From: Streptomyces sp. SW4 | GTDB lineage: Bacteria; Actinomycetota; Actinomycetes; Streptomycetales; Streptomycetaceae | DNA: 64,000 nt | Assembly: GCA_003248315.1 (NCBI GenBank) | Contig: QKWM01000001.1 | Span: 1,095,341 to 1,159,340, forward strand | Reading direction: 5' to 3' | Shown: piece by piece, positions 25,594-37,029 of the stretch | Layout: each line of letters opens with the position of its first letter | How positions within the stretch are numbered: the stretch's first letter is position 1 | Translations under genes and position numbers: made by a program | Notes under the pieces: model-generated | Seen by the model: the letters and a program-made list of their open reading frames with translations, nothing else | What the model was told of the DNA's origin: nothing | The model's database searches: none

Positions 25594-26546
25594 ATGTCGT
25601 TCGAAGTGCTGACCATGGGCCGTGTCGGAGTGGATGTGTATCCGCTCCAGACAGGGGTGGGGCTGGCGGAGGTCACGTCGTTCGGCAAGTACCTGGGCGG
25701 CAGCCCCACGAACGTCGCCGTGGCCGCCGCACGCTACGGGCACTCCGCGGCCGTGATCACCAAGACGGGACAGGATCCCTTCGGGGCCTTCGTCCGCACG
25801 GCCCTGGAGGGCTACGGCGTCGACACCCGCTTCGTCGGTACGTCCGACATCGCGCCGACGCCGGTGACGTTCTGCGAGATCTTCCCGCCGGACGACTTCC
25901 CGCTGTACTTCTACCGGCAGCCCAAGGCTCCCGACCTGGACATCCGGCCCGACGAACTGGATCAGGACGCGGTGCGCGACGCGGCGGTCCTCTGGTTCAC
26001 GGGCACGGGGCTGAGCGAGGAGCCGAGCCGGTCGGCGACCCTCGCCGCCCTGACGCACCGGGCGAAGGCGGGCACGACGGTGTTCGACCTCGACTGGCGC
26101 CCGATGTTCTGGACCGACCCGGACGAGGCGTGCGCCCGCTACGCCGAGGCCCTGCGTCATGCGACGGTGGCGGTCGGCAATCTCGACGAGTGCGAGGTCG
26201 CCACCGGCGAGCGCGAGCCGTACGCGGCCGCGAAGGCGCTCCTCGCCGCCGGGTGGAGCTGGCCGTGGTGAAGCAGGGGCCCAAGGGCGTCCTCGCCATG
26301 GACCGGGACGGCCAGGTCGCCGAGATCCAGCCGGTGCCGGTGGACGCCGTCAACGGGCTGGGTGCCGGCGACGCCTTCGGCGGGGCCCTGTGCCACGGGC
26401 TGCTGTCCGGCTGGGACATCCGCTCCACGGTCGCCTTCGCCAACGCCGCCGGCGCCATCGTCGCGGGCCGGCTGTCCTGCTCCGACGCCATGCCCACGGA
26501 ATCCGAAGTCAACGCCAAGCTGCGTGAGGTGAACAGTGCTGCCTGA
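25594..26546 (+). CDS. iolC: 5-dehydro-2-deoxygluconokinase
   Basis: A PfkB-family sugar kinase: LTMGRVGVDVYPLQTGVGLA, substrate loop KYLGGSPTNVAVAAARYG, and the ATP/anion-hole signature VDAVNGLGAGDAFGGALCHG with catalytic Asp. It phosphorylates 5-dehydro-2-deoxy-D-gluconate in inositol breakdown. One G is missing from the run near 26256 (VELAVVKQGPKG resumes in the next frame), and 953 bases fits one loss. ATG 25594 directly follows GTG 25591; GGGAAACC lies upstream. The end overlaps the next gene by 11 bases. First gene of the operon. Confidence 0.9.
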
Positions 26547-27408
26547 GATGCTGAGCCGGATCGTCGACACCCGGGTCAACGACCCCGCCGCCATCGCCGC
26601 GGCGGCCGCACGGCGGGTCCGGGCCACGTCCCTGCTCGGCGAGCACGGGAAGGCGATGATCATCGCGGCCGACCACCCGGCGCGGGGCGCCAACGGCGTC
26701 GGCGGCGATCCTCACGCGATGGCCAACCGGTTCGAACTGCTCGACCGGCTGTGCACGGCGCTGGAACGCCCGGGAGTGACGGGCGTCCTGGCCACCGCCG
26801 ACATCCTGGAGGACTTGCTCCTGCTCGGCGTTCTCGACGGCAAGAGCGTGTTCGGTTCCATGAACCGGGCCGGGCTCGCGGGCTCGGCCTTCGAGATCGA
26901 CGACCGGTTCACCGGCTACGACGCCGAGACGATCGCCGCGATGGGCTTCGACGGCGGCAAGATGCTCACCCGCATCGCGCTCGACGACCCGGTGACGCCA
27001 TCCGCCCTGTCCGAGACGGCCCGTGCGGTCAACGAGCTCAACGACCTCTCGCTCATCGCCATGGTCGAGCCGTTCATCTCGGTCTGGCAGGACGGGCGGA
27101 TCCGCAACGACCTCTCCACCGACGCCGTGATCAAGTCGGTCACCATCGCCTCGGGGCTGGGCCGGCGCAGCTCGCACACCTGGCTGAAGCTGCCGGTCGT
27201 CGACGACATGGAGCGCGTCCTCGCCTCCTCGACCCTGCCCGCGCTGCTGCTGGGCGGCGAGGTCACCGACCCCGACGCCGCGTTCGCCTCCTGGGGCAAG
27301 GCGCTGAAGCAGCCCACCGCGCAGGGCCTGGTCGTGGGCCGGTCCCTGCTCTACCCGTCGAACGGCGACGTGGCCGGCGCGGTGGACAAGGCGGTGAGCC
27401 TGCTGTGA
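26536..27408 (+). CDS. Cgl0159-type (beta/alpha)8 aldolase-like protein of inositol catabolism
   Basis: 290 residues, intact. It resembles the barrel proteins found in actinobacterial inositol clusters (Corynebacterium Cgl0159 group) and class I aldolases of the DeoC/LacD sort: MIIAADHPARGANGVGG, TGVLATADILEDLLLLG, KSVFGSMNRAGLAGSAF, FDGGKMLTRI, WLKLPVVDDME and ALLLGGEVTDPD. No other IolJ candidate is present, so this enzyme probably cleaves 2-deoxy-5-keto-gluconate-6-phosphate to malonic semialdehyde and DHAP. The lysine in WLKLP is a candidate Schiff-base residue. It begins at GTG 26536 inside iolC. Confidence 0.82.
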   Translation: MLPEMLSRIVDTRVNDPAAIAAAAARRVRATSLLGEHGKAMIIAADHPARGANGVGGDPHAMANRFELLDRLCTALERPGVTGVLATADILEDLLLLGVLDGKSVFGSMNRAGLAGSAFEIDDRFTGYDAETIAAMGFDGGKMLTRIALDDPVTPSALSETARAVNELNDLSLIAMVEPFISVWQDGRIRNDLSTDAVIKSVTIASGLGRRSSHTWLKLPVVDDMERVLASSTLPALLLGGEVTDPDAAFASWGKALKQPTAQGLVVGRSLLYPSNGDVAGAVDKAVSLL

Positions 27409-28293
27409 CGTCCGCGAACAAGTACCACCTGCCCGACGGGACTGCGGCCTTCGGACCGTACGACCTTCTGGTCACACCTGAGTCGGCGGGCTGGGGCTAC
27501 TCCGGCCTCAGGATCCTGGACCTGGCGCCGGGTGAGGCACACGCGCTGGCCACCGGTGACAGTGAGTTCCTGGTCCTGCCGCTGACCGGCGGCTGCACCG
27601 TCGCCGTCGGCGGCGAGACCTTCGAACTCGACGGCCGTACCGGTGTGTTCGACTCGGTCACCGACTTCGCGTACCTGCCGCGCGCGTCGGAGGCCGTGAT
27701 CAGCAGCGCATCCGGCGGGAGATTCGCGCTGCCCTCCGCCCGTACCGAGCGTGGTGGCTTCCCGCCCGGTACGGGCGCAAGGAGGACGTGCCGGTCGAAC
27801 TGCGCGGCGCCGGGGCCTGCTCGCGGCAGGTCAACAACTACTGCCTGCCGGGCACCTTCGAGGCCGAGCAGCTGCTGGTGTGCGAGGTGCTCACGCCGGG
27901 CGGCAACTGGTCGTCGTACCCGCCGCACAAGCACGACGAGGTGCGGCCCGGCGAGGAGTCGGAGCTGGAGGAGATCTACTACTTCGAGGTCGCGGGCGGG
28001 AACGGCTTCGGCTACCAGCGGGTGTACGGCACCCCGAGCGGCCGATCGACGTGCTCGCCGAGGTCCGCTCCGGCGACACCGTCCTCATCCCGCACGGCTG
28101 GCACGGCCCGTCGATCGCCGCACCCGGCTACGACCTCTACTACCTCAACGTCATGGCCGGACCCGGTCAGGACCGCGCCTGGCTGATCTGCGACGACCCC
28201 GCCCACGGCTGGGTCCGCGACACCTGGGCCGCGCAGGACGTCGACGACCGCCTGCCCTTCGGAGAGAACCGCCTGCCCTTCGGAGAGAACTGA
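27405..28293 (+). CDS. iolB: 5-deoxy-glucuronate isomerase
   Basis: A bicupin: first half with YSGLRILDLAPGEAHAL and SEFLVLPLTGGCTVAVGGE; second half with the metal motif WSSYPPHKHDE, LEEIYYFEVAGGNGFGYQRV and TVLIPHGWHGPSIAAPGYDL. IolB isomerises 5-deoxy-glucuronate to 5-dehydro-2-deoxygluconate. Breaks near 27765 and 28042 with 889 bases total fit two lost bases. GTG 27405 overlaps the previous stop (GTGA). The C-terminus contains a doubled LPFGEN from an exact 21-bp duplication, and the second copy also supplies the ribosome site for iolD. Confidence 0.9.
28249..28290 (+). repeat. Exact 21-bp tandem duplication at the end of iolB
   Basis: CGCCTGCCCTTCGGAGAGAAC (28249-28269) is repeated without change at 28270-28290, adding seven residues in frame. 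GGAGAG of the second copy is at ribosome-binding distance from the iolD ATG. Confidence 0.95.
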
Positions 28294-30170
28294 TGACCAC
28301 CGTCCGACTGACCACCGCCCAGGCCCTGGTCCGCTTCCTGGCCAATCAGTACAGCGAGCGCGACGGCCAGGAGCAGCGCTTGATCCCCGGCGTGTGGGGC
28401 ATCTTCGGGCACGGCAACGTCGCCGGCATCGGCCAGGCCCTGCTCCAGGCGACGATCACCCAAGAGGCCGATCTCCCCTACTACTTGGCCCGCAACGAGC
28501 AGGGCATGGTCCATGCGTCCGTCGCCTACGCCAAGATGCGCGATCGGCTGGCCACCTTCGCCTGCACCGCGTCGACCGGCCCCGGTTCGACGAACATGAT
28601 CACGGGTGCGGCGCTGGCGACCACGAACCGGCTGCCGGTGCTGCTGCTGCCGTCCGACATGTTCGCCACCCGCGCCGCCGACCCGGTCCTGCAGCAGCTG
28701 GAGGACACCCGCGGCGGGGACGTCACGGTCAACGACGCCTTCCGTGCCGTATCGAAGTACTTCGACCGCATCCAGCGTCCCGAGCAGCTCATCCCGGCCG
28801 CTCTCGCGGCGATGCGGGTGCTGACCGACCCGGTCGAGACCGGCGCCGTCACGCTCGCGCTGCCGCAGGACGTGCAGGCGGAGGCGTACGACTGGCCGGT
28901 CTCCTTCTTCCGGCGCCGGGTCTGGCAAGTGGGCCGACCGGTGCCGGAACCCCAGGCGGTGGAGCGGGCCGCGGCCCTGCTGCGCGGGGCGCGCAGGCCG
29001 CTGATCGTGGCGGGCGGCGGCGCCGTCTACTCCGGTGCCGAGACCGCCCTGCGGGCCTTCTCCGAGGCCACCGGCATCCCGGTCGCCGACACACACGCCG
29101 GTAAGGGCGCGGTGCCCTGGGACCACCCGTACGCGGTCGGCGGCATCGGCTCCACCGGGTCGTACGCGGCCAACGAGCTCGCGAGGGAGGCCGACGTCGT
29201 CCTCGGCATCGGCACCCGGTACAGCGACTTCACCACCGCCAGCCACACCGTCTTCGGCAACCCGGACGTCACCTTCGTCAACCTCAACGTGGCCCGCCTG
29301 GACGCCGTCAAGCACTCGGCGGAGCCCCTGGTGGCCGACGCCCGCCTCGGCGTCGAGGCCCTCGCCGGGGCACTGCGGGACTGGGAGGTCGCACCGGAGT
29401 ACCGGGCCCGCACTCGCCAACTGATCGCCCGGACAAGGGAGATCGAGGACCGCTGCTTCACTCTCGGCCACGGGCCCCTCCCGGCCCAGACGGAGATTCT
29501 CGGCGCGCTCAACGACGTCCTCGACGACCGGGCCGTGGTCATCAACGCGGCCGGTTCCATGCCCGGCGACCTGCAGCAGCTGTGGCGGGCCCGCGATCCG
29601 AAGGCCTACCACGTCGAGTACGCCTACTCCTGCATGGGCTACGAGGTCGCCGCCGGCGTCGGGGCCAAGATGGCCGACCCGTCACGTGAAGTCGTCGTAC
29701 TCGTCGGTGACGGCTCCTACCTGATGATGGCTCAGGAGATCGTCACCATGGTCTCCGAGGGCCTCAAGGTCATCATCGTCCTGGTCCAGAACCACGGCTT
29801 CGCCTCCATCGGCGCCCTGTCCGAGTCCCTCGGCTCACAGCGCTTCGGCACCAAATACCGCTATCGCGACGGAGATTCGGGCCAGCTCGACGGAGACGTC
29901 CTCCCGGTCGACCTCGCCGCCAACGCCTCCTCCCTCGGCGCGGACGTCCTGCACGCCGTATCCGTCGACGAGTTCCGTACGGCGATGGAGAAGGCCAAGG
30001 CATCGACCCGCACCACCGTCGTCCACGTCGAGACCGACCTCTACGGCCCCAACCCACCCGGCCACGGCTGGTGGGACGTCCCCGTCAGCCAGGTCTCCGC
30101 CCTGGACACCACCCGCGCCGCGTACGAGACGTACGCCGCCCGCAAGCAAGCACAACGCCACTACCTGTAA
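28293..30170 (+). CDS. iolD: 3D-(3,5/4)-trihydroxycyclohexane-1,2-dione acylhydrolase
   Basis: 625 residues, intact. A thiamine-diphosphate enzyme of the acetolactate-synthase fold. Seen are the Glu-bearing region of the Pyr domain (GQALLQATITQEADLPYYLA; NEQGMVHASVAYAKM), the middle domain GTRYSDFTTAS, and the ThDP motif VVLVGDGSYLMMAQEIVTMV followed by LVQNHGFASIG. IolD hydrolyses the inositol-derived diketone ring to 5-deoxy-glucuronate. ATG 28293 overlaps the iolB stop (TGATG). As the longest intact frame in the locus it shows that the operon is not decaying. Confidence 0.95.
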   Translation: MTTVRLTTAQALVRFLANQYSERDGQEQRLIPGVWGIFGHGNVAGIGQALLQATITQEADLPYYLARNEQGMVHASVAYAKMRDRLATFACTASTGPGSTNMITGAALATTNRLPVLLLPSDMFATRAADPVLQQLEDTRGGDVTVNDAFRAVSKYFDRIQRPEQLIPAALAAMRVLTDPVETGAVTLALPQDVQAEAYDWPVSFFRRRVWQVGRPVPEPQAVERAAALLRGARRPLIVAGGGAVYSGAETALRAFSEATGIPVADTHAGKGAVPWDHPYAVGGIGSTGSYAANELAREADVVLGIGTRYSDFTTASHTVFGNPDVTFVNLNVARLDAVKHSAEPLVADARLGVEALAGALRDWEVAPEYRARTRQLIARTREIEDRCFTLGHGPLPAQTEILGALNDVLDDRAVVINAAGSMPGDLQQLWRARDPKAYHVEYAYSCMGYEVAAGVGAKMADPSREVVVLVGDGSYLMMAQEIVTMVSEGLKVIIVLVQNHGFASIGALSESLGSQRFGTKYRYRDGDSGQLDGDVLPVDLAANASSLGADVLHAVSVDEFRTAMEKAKASTRTTVVHVETDLYGPNPPGHGWWDVPVSQVSALDTTRAAYETYAARKQAQRHYL

Positions 30171-30182
30171 GGACACCGCTCC

Positions 30183-31673
<1,491 letters not shown>

Positions 31674-31700
31674 CCCCGTCCCCCTCCCGAAGGACATGTC

Positions 31701-32652
31701 ATGGCAACGGCGCCAACCACCCCGCTCCGCACCACCGCCGGCAACCTCTGTCTCGGCTCCGCCCCCGACTCCTGGGGCATCTGGTTCCCCGAGGACGAGC
31801 ACCAGGTCCCGTACACCCGCTTCCTCGACGAGCTGAAGCAGGCCGGCTACGAGTGGTGCGAGCTCGGCCCCTACGGCTACCTCCCCACCGATCCGCAGCG
31901 CCTGAGGGAAGAGCTCGACGTCCGTGGGCTGAAGGTCTCCGGCGGTACGGCCTTCGGCGCGCTGCACCGCCCGGAGGCCTGGGACGAGATGCTCGCCCAT
32001 GTCCGCCAGGTCGCCACGCTGACCCAGGCCGCGGGCGCCCATCACCTGGTCCTGATCCCGCCCATGTACCGGACGAGAAGACCGGCGCGTTCACCGAGTC
32101 GCCCGAGCTGACCACCGAGCAGTGGGCGGGCTTCGGCAAGGCCGCCGACCGGCTGGGCCGGCTGCTGCTCGACGAGTACGACGTGCGGCTCGTCATCCAT
32201 CCGCACGCCGACAGCCACATCCAGACGCAGCCGGAGATCGAGCGGCTGCTGAACGAGTCCGACGGCCGGTACACGAACCTGTGCCTGGACACCGGGCACG
32301 TCGCCTACGGGGGCGGCGACAACCTGGATCTGATCCGCCGCTTCGGCGAGCGTGTCGGCTACGTGCACATCAAGCAGATGGACCCCGCGGTGCTCGCCCA
32401 AGTGGCCGCCGAAGACCTGTCGTTCGGGAGGCGGTCAAGCGGGGCGTGTGCGTGTCGCCGCCCGCGGGTGTGCCGAACCCGGCCGACGTGGTGGCCGAAC
32501 TGGCCCGGCTCGGCGCCGAGCTGTTCGTGATCGTCGAGCAGGACCTGTACCCGTGCGCTCCCGAGGTGCCGCTGCCCATCGCGGTCAGCACCCGTGAGCA
32601 CCTGGCCAGCTGCGGTCTGACCGGTACCCGACGCCCGAACATCGACCGGTAG
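31701..32652 (+). CDS. iolE: Myo-inosose-2 dehydratase
   Basis: A TIM-barrel xylose-isomerase-like enzyme: CLGSAPDSWGIWFPEDEHQV, GYEWCELGPYGYLPTDPQRL, RLVIHPHADSHIQTQPEIE, NLCLDTGHVAYGGGD and GYVHIKQMDPAV, with Glu/His/Asp metal ligands at the expected strands. It dehydrates 2-keto-myo-inositol to the cyclic diketone. One G is missing at about 32072 (MYR then DEKTGAF), another near 32425 (SF then REAVKRG). 952 bases fits two losses and 317 residues. ATG 31701 with GAAGGA upstream, 27 bases after mmsA. Confidence 0.9.
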
Positions 32653-32661
32653 GAGGCGGCC

Positions 32662-34081
32662 ATGGACGTCAGGGACGACGCGCTTCAGGCCCCCTCCGGC
32701 ACGCAGGACACCCCGCCCGCCGTCGCCCGGCGGCTGCGGGTCATCACACTCGTCGCCACCTTCGGTGGGCTGCTCTTCGGCTACGACACCGGCGTCATCA
32801 ACGGCGCCCTGCCCTACATGACCGACGATCTCGGTCTGACGCCGGTGACCGAGGGCATGGTCACCAGCTCACTGCTGCTGGGCGCGGCACTCGGGCCGTG
32901 GCCGGCGGGCGGCTGTCGGACGCGCGCGGGCGGCGCCGTATGATCCTCATCCTCGCGGTGCTGTTCTTCATCGGCGCGCTGGGCTGCACGCTCGCGCCGA
33001 CCACGGCCGTGATGGTCGTGGCCCGGTTCGTGCTCGGCCTCGCCGTCGGCGGCGCATCGGTGACGGTGCCGGTGTATCTAGCGGAGATCTCGCCCGCCGA
33101 GCGGCGCGGCGCACTGGTCACCCGCAATGAACTCATGATCGTCAGCGGTCAGTTGCTGGCCTTCACCTCCAACGCGATCATCGCACAGGTGGGCGGCGAG
33201 TCCGGCGGTGTCTGGCGCTGGATGCTGGTCATCGCGACCCTGCCCGCGGTGGTGCTCTGGTTCGGCATGCTGGTGATGCCGGAGAGCCCGCGCTGGCTCG
33301 CCTCGCAGAGCCGCTTCTCCGACGCGCTGGAGGTCCTCAAGCAGGTCCGCTCGCAGCAGCGGGCCGAGGCCGAACTGGCCGAGGTGTCCGGGCTCGCCGT
33401 CAAGGACGAGCAGGAGAAGCTCGGCGGCTGGCAGGACATGAAGGCCGTGCCATGGGTGCGCAGGCTGATGTTGGTCGGCTTCGGCATCGCGATCGTGCAG
33501 CAGATCACCGGCGTCAACACGATCATGTACTACGGCACCCAGATCCTGGAGGACGCCGGTTTCGCCTCCGACAATGCGCTCACGGCGAACATCGCCAACG
33601 GCGTGATCTCGGTGCTGGCGACCTTCGTCGGCATCTGGCTGCTGGGCCGGGTCGCCCGCCGACCGATGCTGATGACCGGGCAGATCGGCACCACGTCAGC
33701 TCTGTTGCTGATCGGCGTCTTCTCGCTGGTGCTGCCCGCCGGGGACGGCAGGGCGTACGCGGTGCTCGCCATGACCGTCACCTTCCTCGCCTTCCAGCAG
33801 GGCGCGATCTCGCCGGTGACCTGGCTGATGCTGTCGGAGATCTTCCCGATGCGGATGCGCGGCTTCGGCATGGGTGTCGCGGCCGTGGTGCTGTGGCTGA
33901 CCAACTTCGTGATCGGGCTGGTCTTCCCGTCCCTGGTCGACGGGATCGGGATCTCCAACACCTTCTTCCTGTTCGTCGTGGCGGGCGTCTTGTCGCTCAC
34001 CTTCGTCAAGCTCTACGTCCCGAGACCAAGGGCCGCACCCTCGAAACCCTCGAAGCCGAACTCCGGGCGCGCTTCTTCTAG
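32662..34081 (+). CDS. Sugar-porter MFS transporter, probable myo-inositol uptake
   Basis: A 12-helix sugar porter: [19 protein letters not shown] in helix 1, [13 protein letters not shown] loop, [32 protein letters not shown] before the central loop, [20 protein letters not shown] in helix 7, and PETKGRTLE at the end. Each is a family hallmark. One G is missing near 32895 and one C near 34020; 1420 bases fits. Its place inside the inositol operon, 10 bases after iolE, makes myo-inositol the likely substrate (IolT-like). Corrected length is about 473 residues. Confidence 0.9.
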
Positions 34082-34094
34082 TTAGGACCTGATC

Positions 34095-35110
34095 ATGACT
34101 GTACGCGTAGGTGTCATCGGCGCCGGCTGGATCGGCAAGGAGCACATCCGGCGCCTCACCGACACCGTCACCGGCGCCCGGGTCACCGCCGTCACCGACA
34201 TCGACGCGGCCCGTGCCGCCGAGGCGGCGGCTCCGGTGGGCGCCCGGCTGTTCACGAACGGCGCCGAGCTCATAGCGGCGGACGAGGTCGACGCCGTGCT
34301 GGTGACGTCCTGGGGCCCGACCCACGCCGAGCACGTGCTGAACGCGATCGCCGCCGGGAAGCCGGTGTTCTGCGAGAAGCCACTGGCCACGACCGCCGAA
34401 GACTGCCTGAGGATCATCGAGGCTGAGCAGGCGCACGGCCGCCGTCTGGTCCAGGTCGGCTTCATGCGCCGCTACGACGTCGGCTACCGGCAGCTGAAGC
34501 AGGTCATCGACTCCGGCCGGATCGGCGAGCCGCTGATCGTGCACTGCGCCCACCGCAACCCGGCCGTGCCGGAGTCCTACACCTCCTCGATGGCCGCCCT
34601 GGACACGGCGGTGCACGAGGTGGACGTGCTGCGCTGGCTGCTGGACGACGAGATCGTCTCCACCCAGGTGCTCACCCCGCGCGCCACGAGCAAGCGGTTC
34701 GAGCACCTCAAGGACCCGCAGATCATGCTCTTCGAGACCGCCAAGGGCGTCCGGATCGACCTGGAGGTCTTCGTCAACTGCCAGTACGGCTACGACATCC
34801 AGTGCGAGGCCGTCGGCGAGGAGGGCCTGGTCCGGCTCCCCGACCCGGCCGCCGTGGGGGTGCGCACCGCCGGGCAGCACAGCACCGAGGTGCTCACCGA
34901 CTGGGTGGGCCGCTTCCGGGACGCCTTCGACACGGAGTTCCGTGAGTGGATCGCCGGTGTCGCCGCCGGGGAGGAGCCCACCGGGCCCTCCTCCTGGGAC
35001 GGCTACGCCGCCACCGTCATCACCGCCGCGACCGTCCAGGCCCTGGAGTCGGGCTCCGTCGTCGCCACCGACCTCAAGCCCGCCCCGCCTTCTACGGAGG
35101 TGCCGCGTGA
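34095..35110 (+). CDS. iolG: Inositol 2-dehydrogenase
   Basis: A Gfo/Idh/MocA-family dehydrogenase: [20 protein letters not shown]-binding turn, [18 protein letters not shown], the signature [13 protein letters not shown] with catalytic Lys, [18 protein letters not shown], and [13 protein letters not shown] with the catalytic Asp/His. It oxidises myo-inositol to 2-keto-myo-inositol with NAD. The frame runs on to 35702 only because a base is lost near 35085; with it restored the protein ends AFYGGAA at a TGA (35108-35110) overlapping the next GTG. Length is then 338 residues, normal for the family. Confidence 0.9.
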
Positions 35111-35973
35111 AGATCGCCCTCGACCCGTACATGTTCCGTGCGCTCCCCATCGACGAGATGGTCCGCACCGTCGCCGAACTCGGCTACGAATACATCGAGT
35201 TGTCGCCCCGCGACGACTTCATGCCCTTCTTCCTGCACCCTCGCGCCGACGACGAGCGGATCGCGGAGCTGAAGAACTCCCTGCGCACGCACGGCGTGCG
35301 GCTGTCCTCGGTGCTGCCGCTGTACAAGTGGTCGTCCCCGGACGAGACCGAGCGGCAGGCCGCCGTCCGCTACTGGAAGCGGATGATCGAGATCACGAGC
35401 GACCTCGAATGCCCGCTGATGAACAGCGAGTTCAACGGTCGCCCCGAGCGGGCCGCGGAGAGCGAGGCCGCGTTCTGGCGGTCGATGGAGGAACTGCTCC
35501 CGGTGTTCGAGCGGGAAGGCATCGCTCTGAACCTGGAGGCCCACCCGGACGACTTCTGCGAGGAGAACACCCCGGCCGTCGACCTGGTCCGCGCGATCAA
35601 CAAGCCGTGGGTGAACTACCTCTACTGCGCGCCGCACAGCTTCCATCTCTCGGGCCCGGACCCCAGGGCGGACATCGCGGCGATGATGCGCTACGCCGGT
35701 GACAAGCTCCAGCACGTGCACATCGCGGACTCCTTCAACCACAAGGGCTCCTCCGGCCTGCGCTACATCCTCAACCCGCCGGGCACGGCGGCCCGTATCC
35801 ACCAGCACCTGGACATCGGCCAGGGCGAGGTCGACTGGGACGCCTTCTTCGGCACCCTGCGCGAGCTGGACTTCGACGGCGTGGCCACGGCCTGTGTCTT
35901 CGCCTGGGAGGAACGGGCGCACGAGTCCTCGGCGTACATGCTGGACCGCATCCGCAAGGAACTCGCCGCCTGA
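35107..35973 (+). CDS. iolH: IolH-like sugar phosphate isomerase/epimerase (TIM barrel)
   Basis: 288 residues, intact from GTG 35107, with GGAGG seven bases upstream and overlapping the iolG stop. Barrel features of the xylose-isomerase-like AP-endonuclease-2 superfamily are [74 protein letters not shown] and [15 protein letters not shown]. Glu and His metal ligands are in place. IolH proteins accompany inositol genes in corynebacteria and bacilli and their exact reaction is less certain than for iolE. Last gene before the terminator. Confidence 0.82.
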   Translation: MKIALDPYMFRALPIDEMVRTVAELGYEYIELSPRDDFMPFFLHPRADDERIAELKNSLRTHGVRLSSVLPLYKWSSPDETERQAAVRYWKRMIEITSDLECPLMNSEFNGRPERAAESEAAFWRSMEELLPVFEREGIALNLEAHPDDFCEENTPAVDLVRAINKPWVNYLYCAPHSFHLSGPDPRADIAAMMRYAGDKLQHVHIADSFNHKGSSGLRYILNPPGTAARIHQHLDIGQGEVDWDAFFGTLRELDFDGVATACVFAWEERAHESSAYMLDRIRKELAA

Positions 35974-35994
35974 CTCAGGGGTCGGCGTCCTTCC

Positions 35995-36030
35995 AGGGGC
36001 CGCAGTGCCGCACCAGGCGCTGCGGCCCCT
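35995..36030 (+). terminator. Terminator of the inositol operon
   Basis: A perfect 11-bp stem AGGGGCCGCAG / CTGCGGCCCCT with a 14-base loop, 21 bases after the iolH-like stop. Confidence 0.75.
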
Positions 36031-36780
36031 GCTCGATCAGCCGGGGATCCACACCCGCCAGCGGATCCGAGGGGCGGTGGCTGCGCCGGTCCACCAGCCC
36101 CCACGGTCCTTCTTCCCGCCACCGGCGTCGTATCCCGCAGTGGACGGTCCAGATCCGTGACGATCCGCCGATGCCACATCAAGTGGTACACGACCCCGCG
36201 AGCCAGATCCGGGGCCGCCGCGCCCGTCTCTTGGTCGCGACCTCGGCCGGCGGACACCGGTTCACGCGGGCCATCCGGTCCACCCACGACTCGAACGCCT
36301 CGCCCGCTCGCGGAGCCGTGACCAGCGCTAATCACCGTGGCGACACACGCGCCCCCGAAGGCGACCCCGTCACTCTCATCTAGGGGGCACGCCATCAAGT
36401 GCACTACCAGGTCGGGGTGCACACTCTCATTCCGAGCTTCGGCTCTCAGCGGTGTCCTGCGGCGCGCCGACCCGCACAGCACCAGGAGGTAGTTCGACCA
36501 GAAGCCCCGGCGGCCCGGCAGCGACTCGCCCGGCACCGACGGGCCGGCATCGTATCCCTTGATCAGCACCCCTCGATCCTGCCGCCAGCCGCCTCCGGCC
36601 TCGGAGGTGAGCCGTTCGGCGTAGTGCCCGATCCCGCCACCGGGCGGGCCCCGGGGACGACATCGGCGTATCCGCAGTGTCGCCCCCGGCCGAACAGCCC
36701 GTCTGTGCTGTTCTGTCCTGCGGACGACCCGCCATGTGACCGACGGGTCCCGAGGGACCAGAGAGGTGAGGGAGGACCGT
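36031..36780. other. 750-bp stretch without a supported intact gene
   Basis: On the minus strand one long frame shows protein-like pieces, such as VHPDLVVHLMACPLDESDGV, DLARGVVYHLMWHRRIVTDL near 36200-36400 and KGYDAGPSVPGESLPGRRGF near 36500. They have no clear start and I cannot assign a family. Degraded leftward genes are the likeliest explanation. Confidence 0.35.
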
Positions 36781-37029
36781 GTGAACGATCGGCCCGTGGT
36801 GCGTTTCCGGCCCGTACGCCCCGCCTCCCGCGCGCGCAAGGCGGTCGCCTTCCTCGCGGGAGGCGCCGTGTGGGCCGCGGCCGGAGTGATCGTGGTCGTG
36901 TTCCTGGACGGCACCCGCATCCTGCGCCAGCTGCTCGCCGTCACCGCGGCCTCCTGGCTGCTGTTCGGCGCGGCGCTGGCCTCCGGCATCGTCCTGCGGC
37001 ACCGGGAGGAGCGGCGTGTCACCGATTGA
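36781..37029 (+). CDS. Small two-helix membrane protein paired with the glycosyltransferase
   Basis: 82 residues from GTG 36781, with GGGAGG six bases upstream. Two hydrophobic segments (AVAFLAGGAVWAAAGVIVVV and LLAVTAASWLLFGAALASGI) are separated by a short loop. Size, topology and overlap with a PgaC-like synthase by 14 bases suggest an accessory subunit analogous to PgaD/IcaD, which are small two-helix proteins. The sequence itself does not prove that kinship. Confidence 0.65.
   Translation: MNDRPVVRFRPVRPASRARKAVAFLAGGAVWAAAGVIVVVFLDGTRILRQLLAVTAASWLLFGAALASGIVLRHREERRVTD

Noticed and set aside
26751..30170. A very long open frame of over 1100 codons across several inositol genes
   Set aside because: Its first half is a shifted reading of other genes and is Arg/Pro-rich; only the 28293-30170 part, iolD, has family homology.
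36031..36780. Possible transposon-encoded protein on the minus strand
   Set aside because: Protein-like fragments are visible, but no motif of any transposase or other family could be confirmed.
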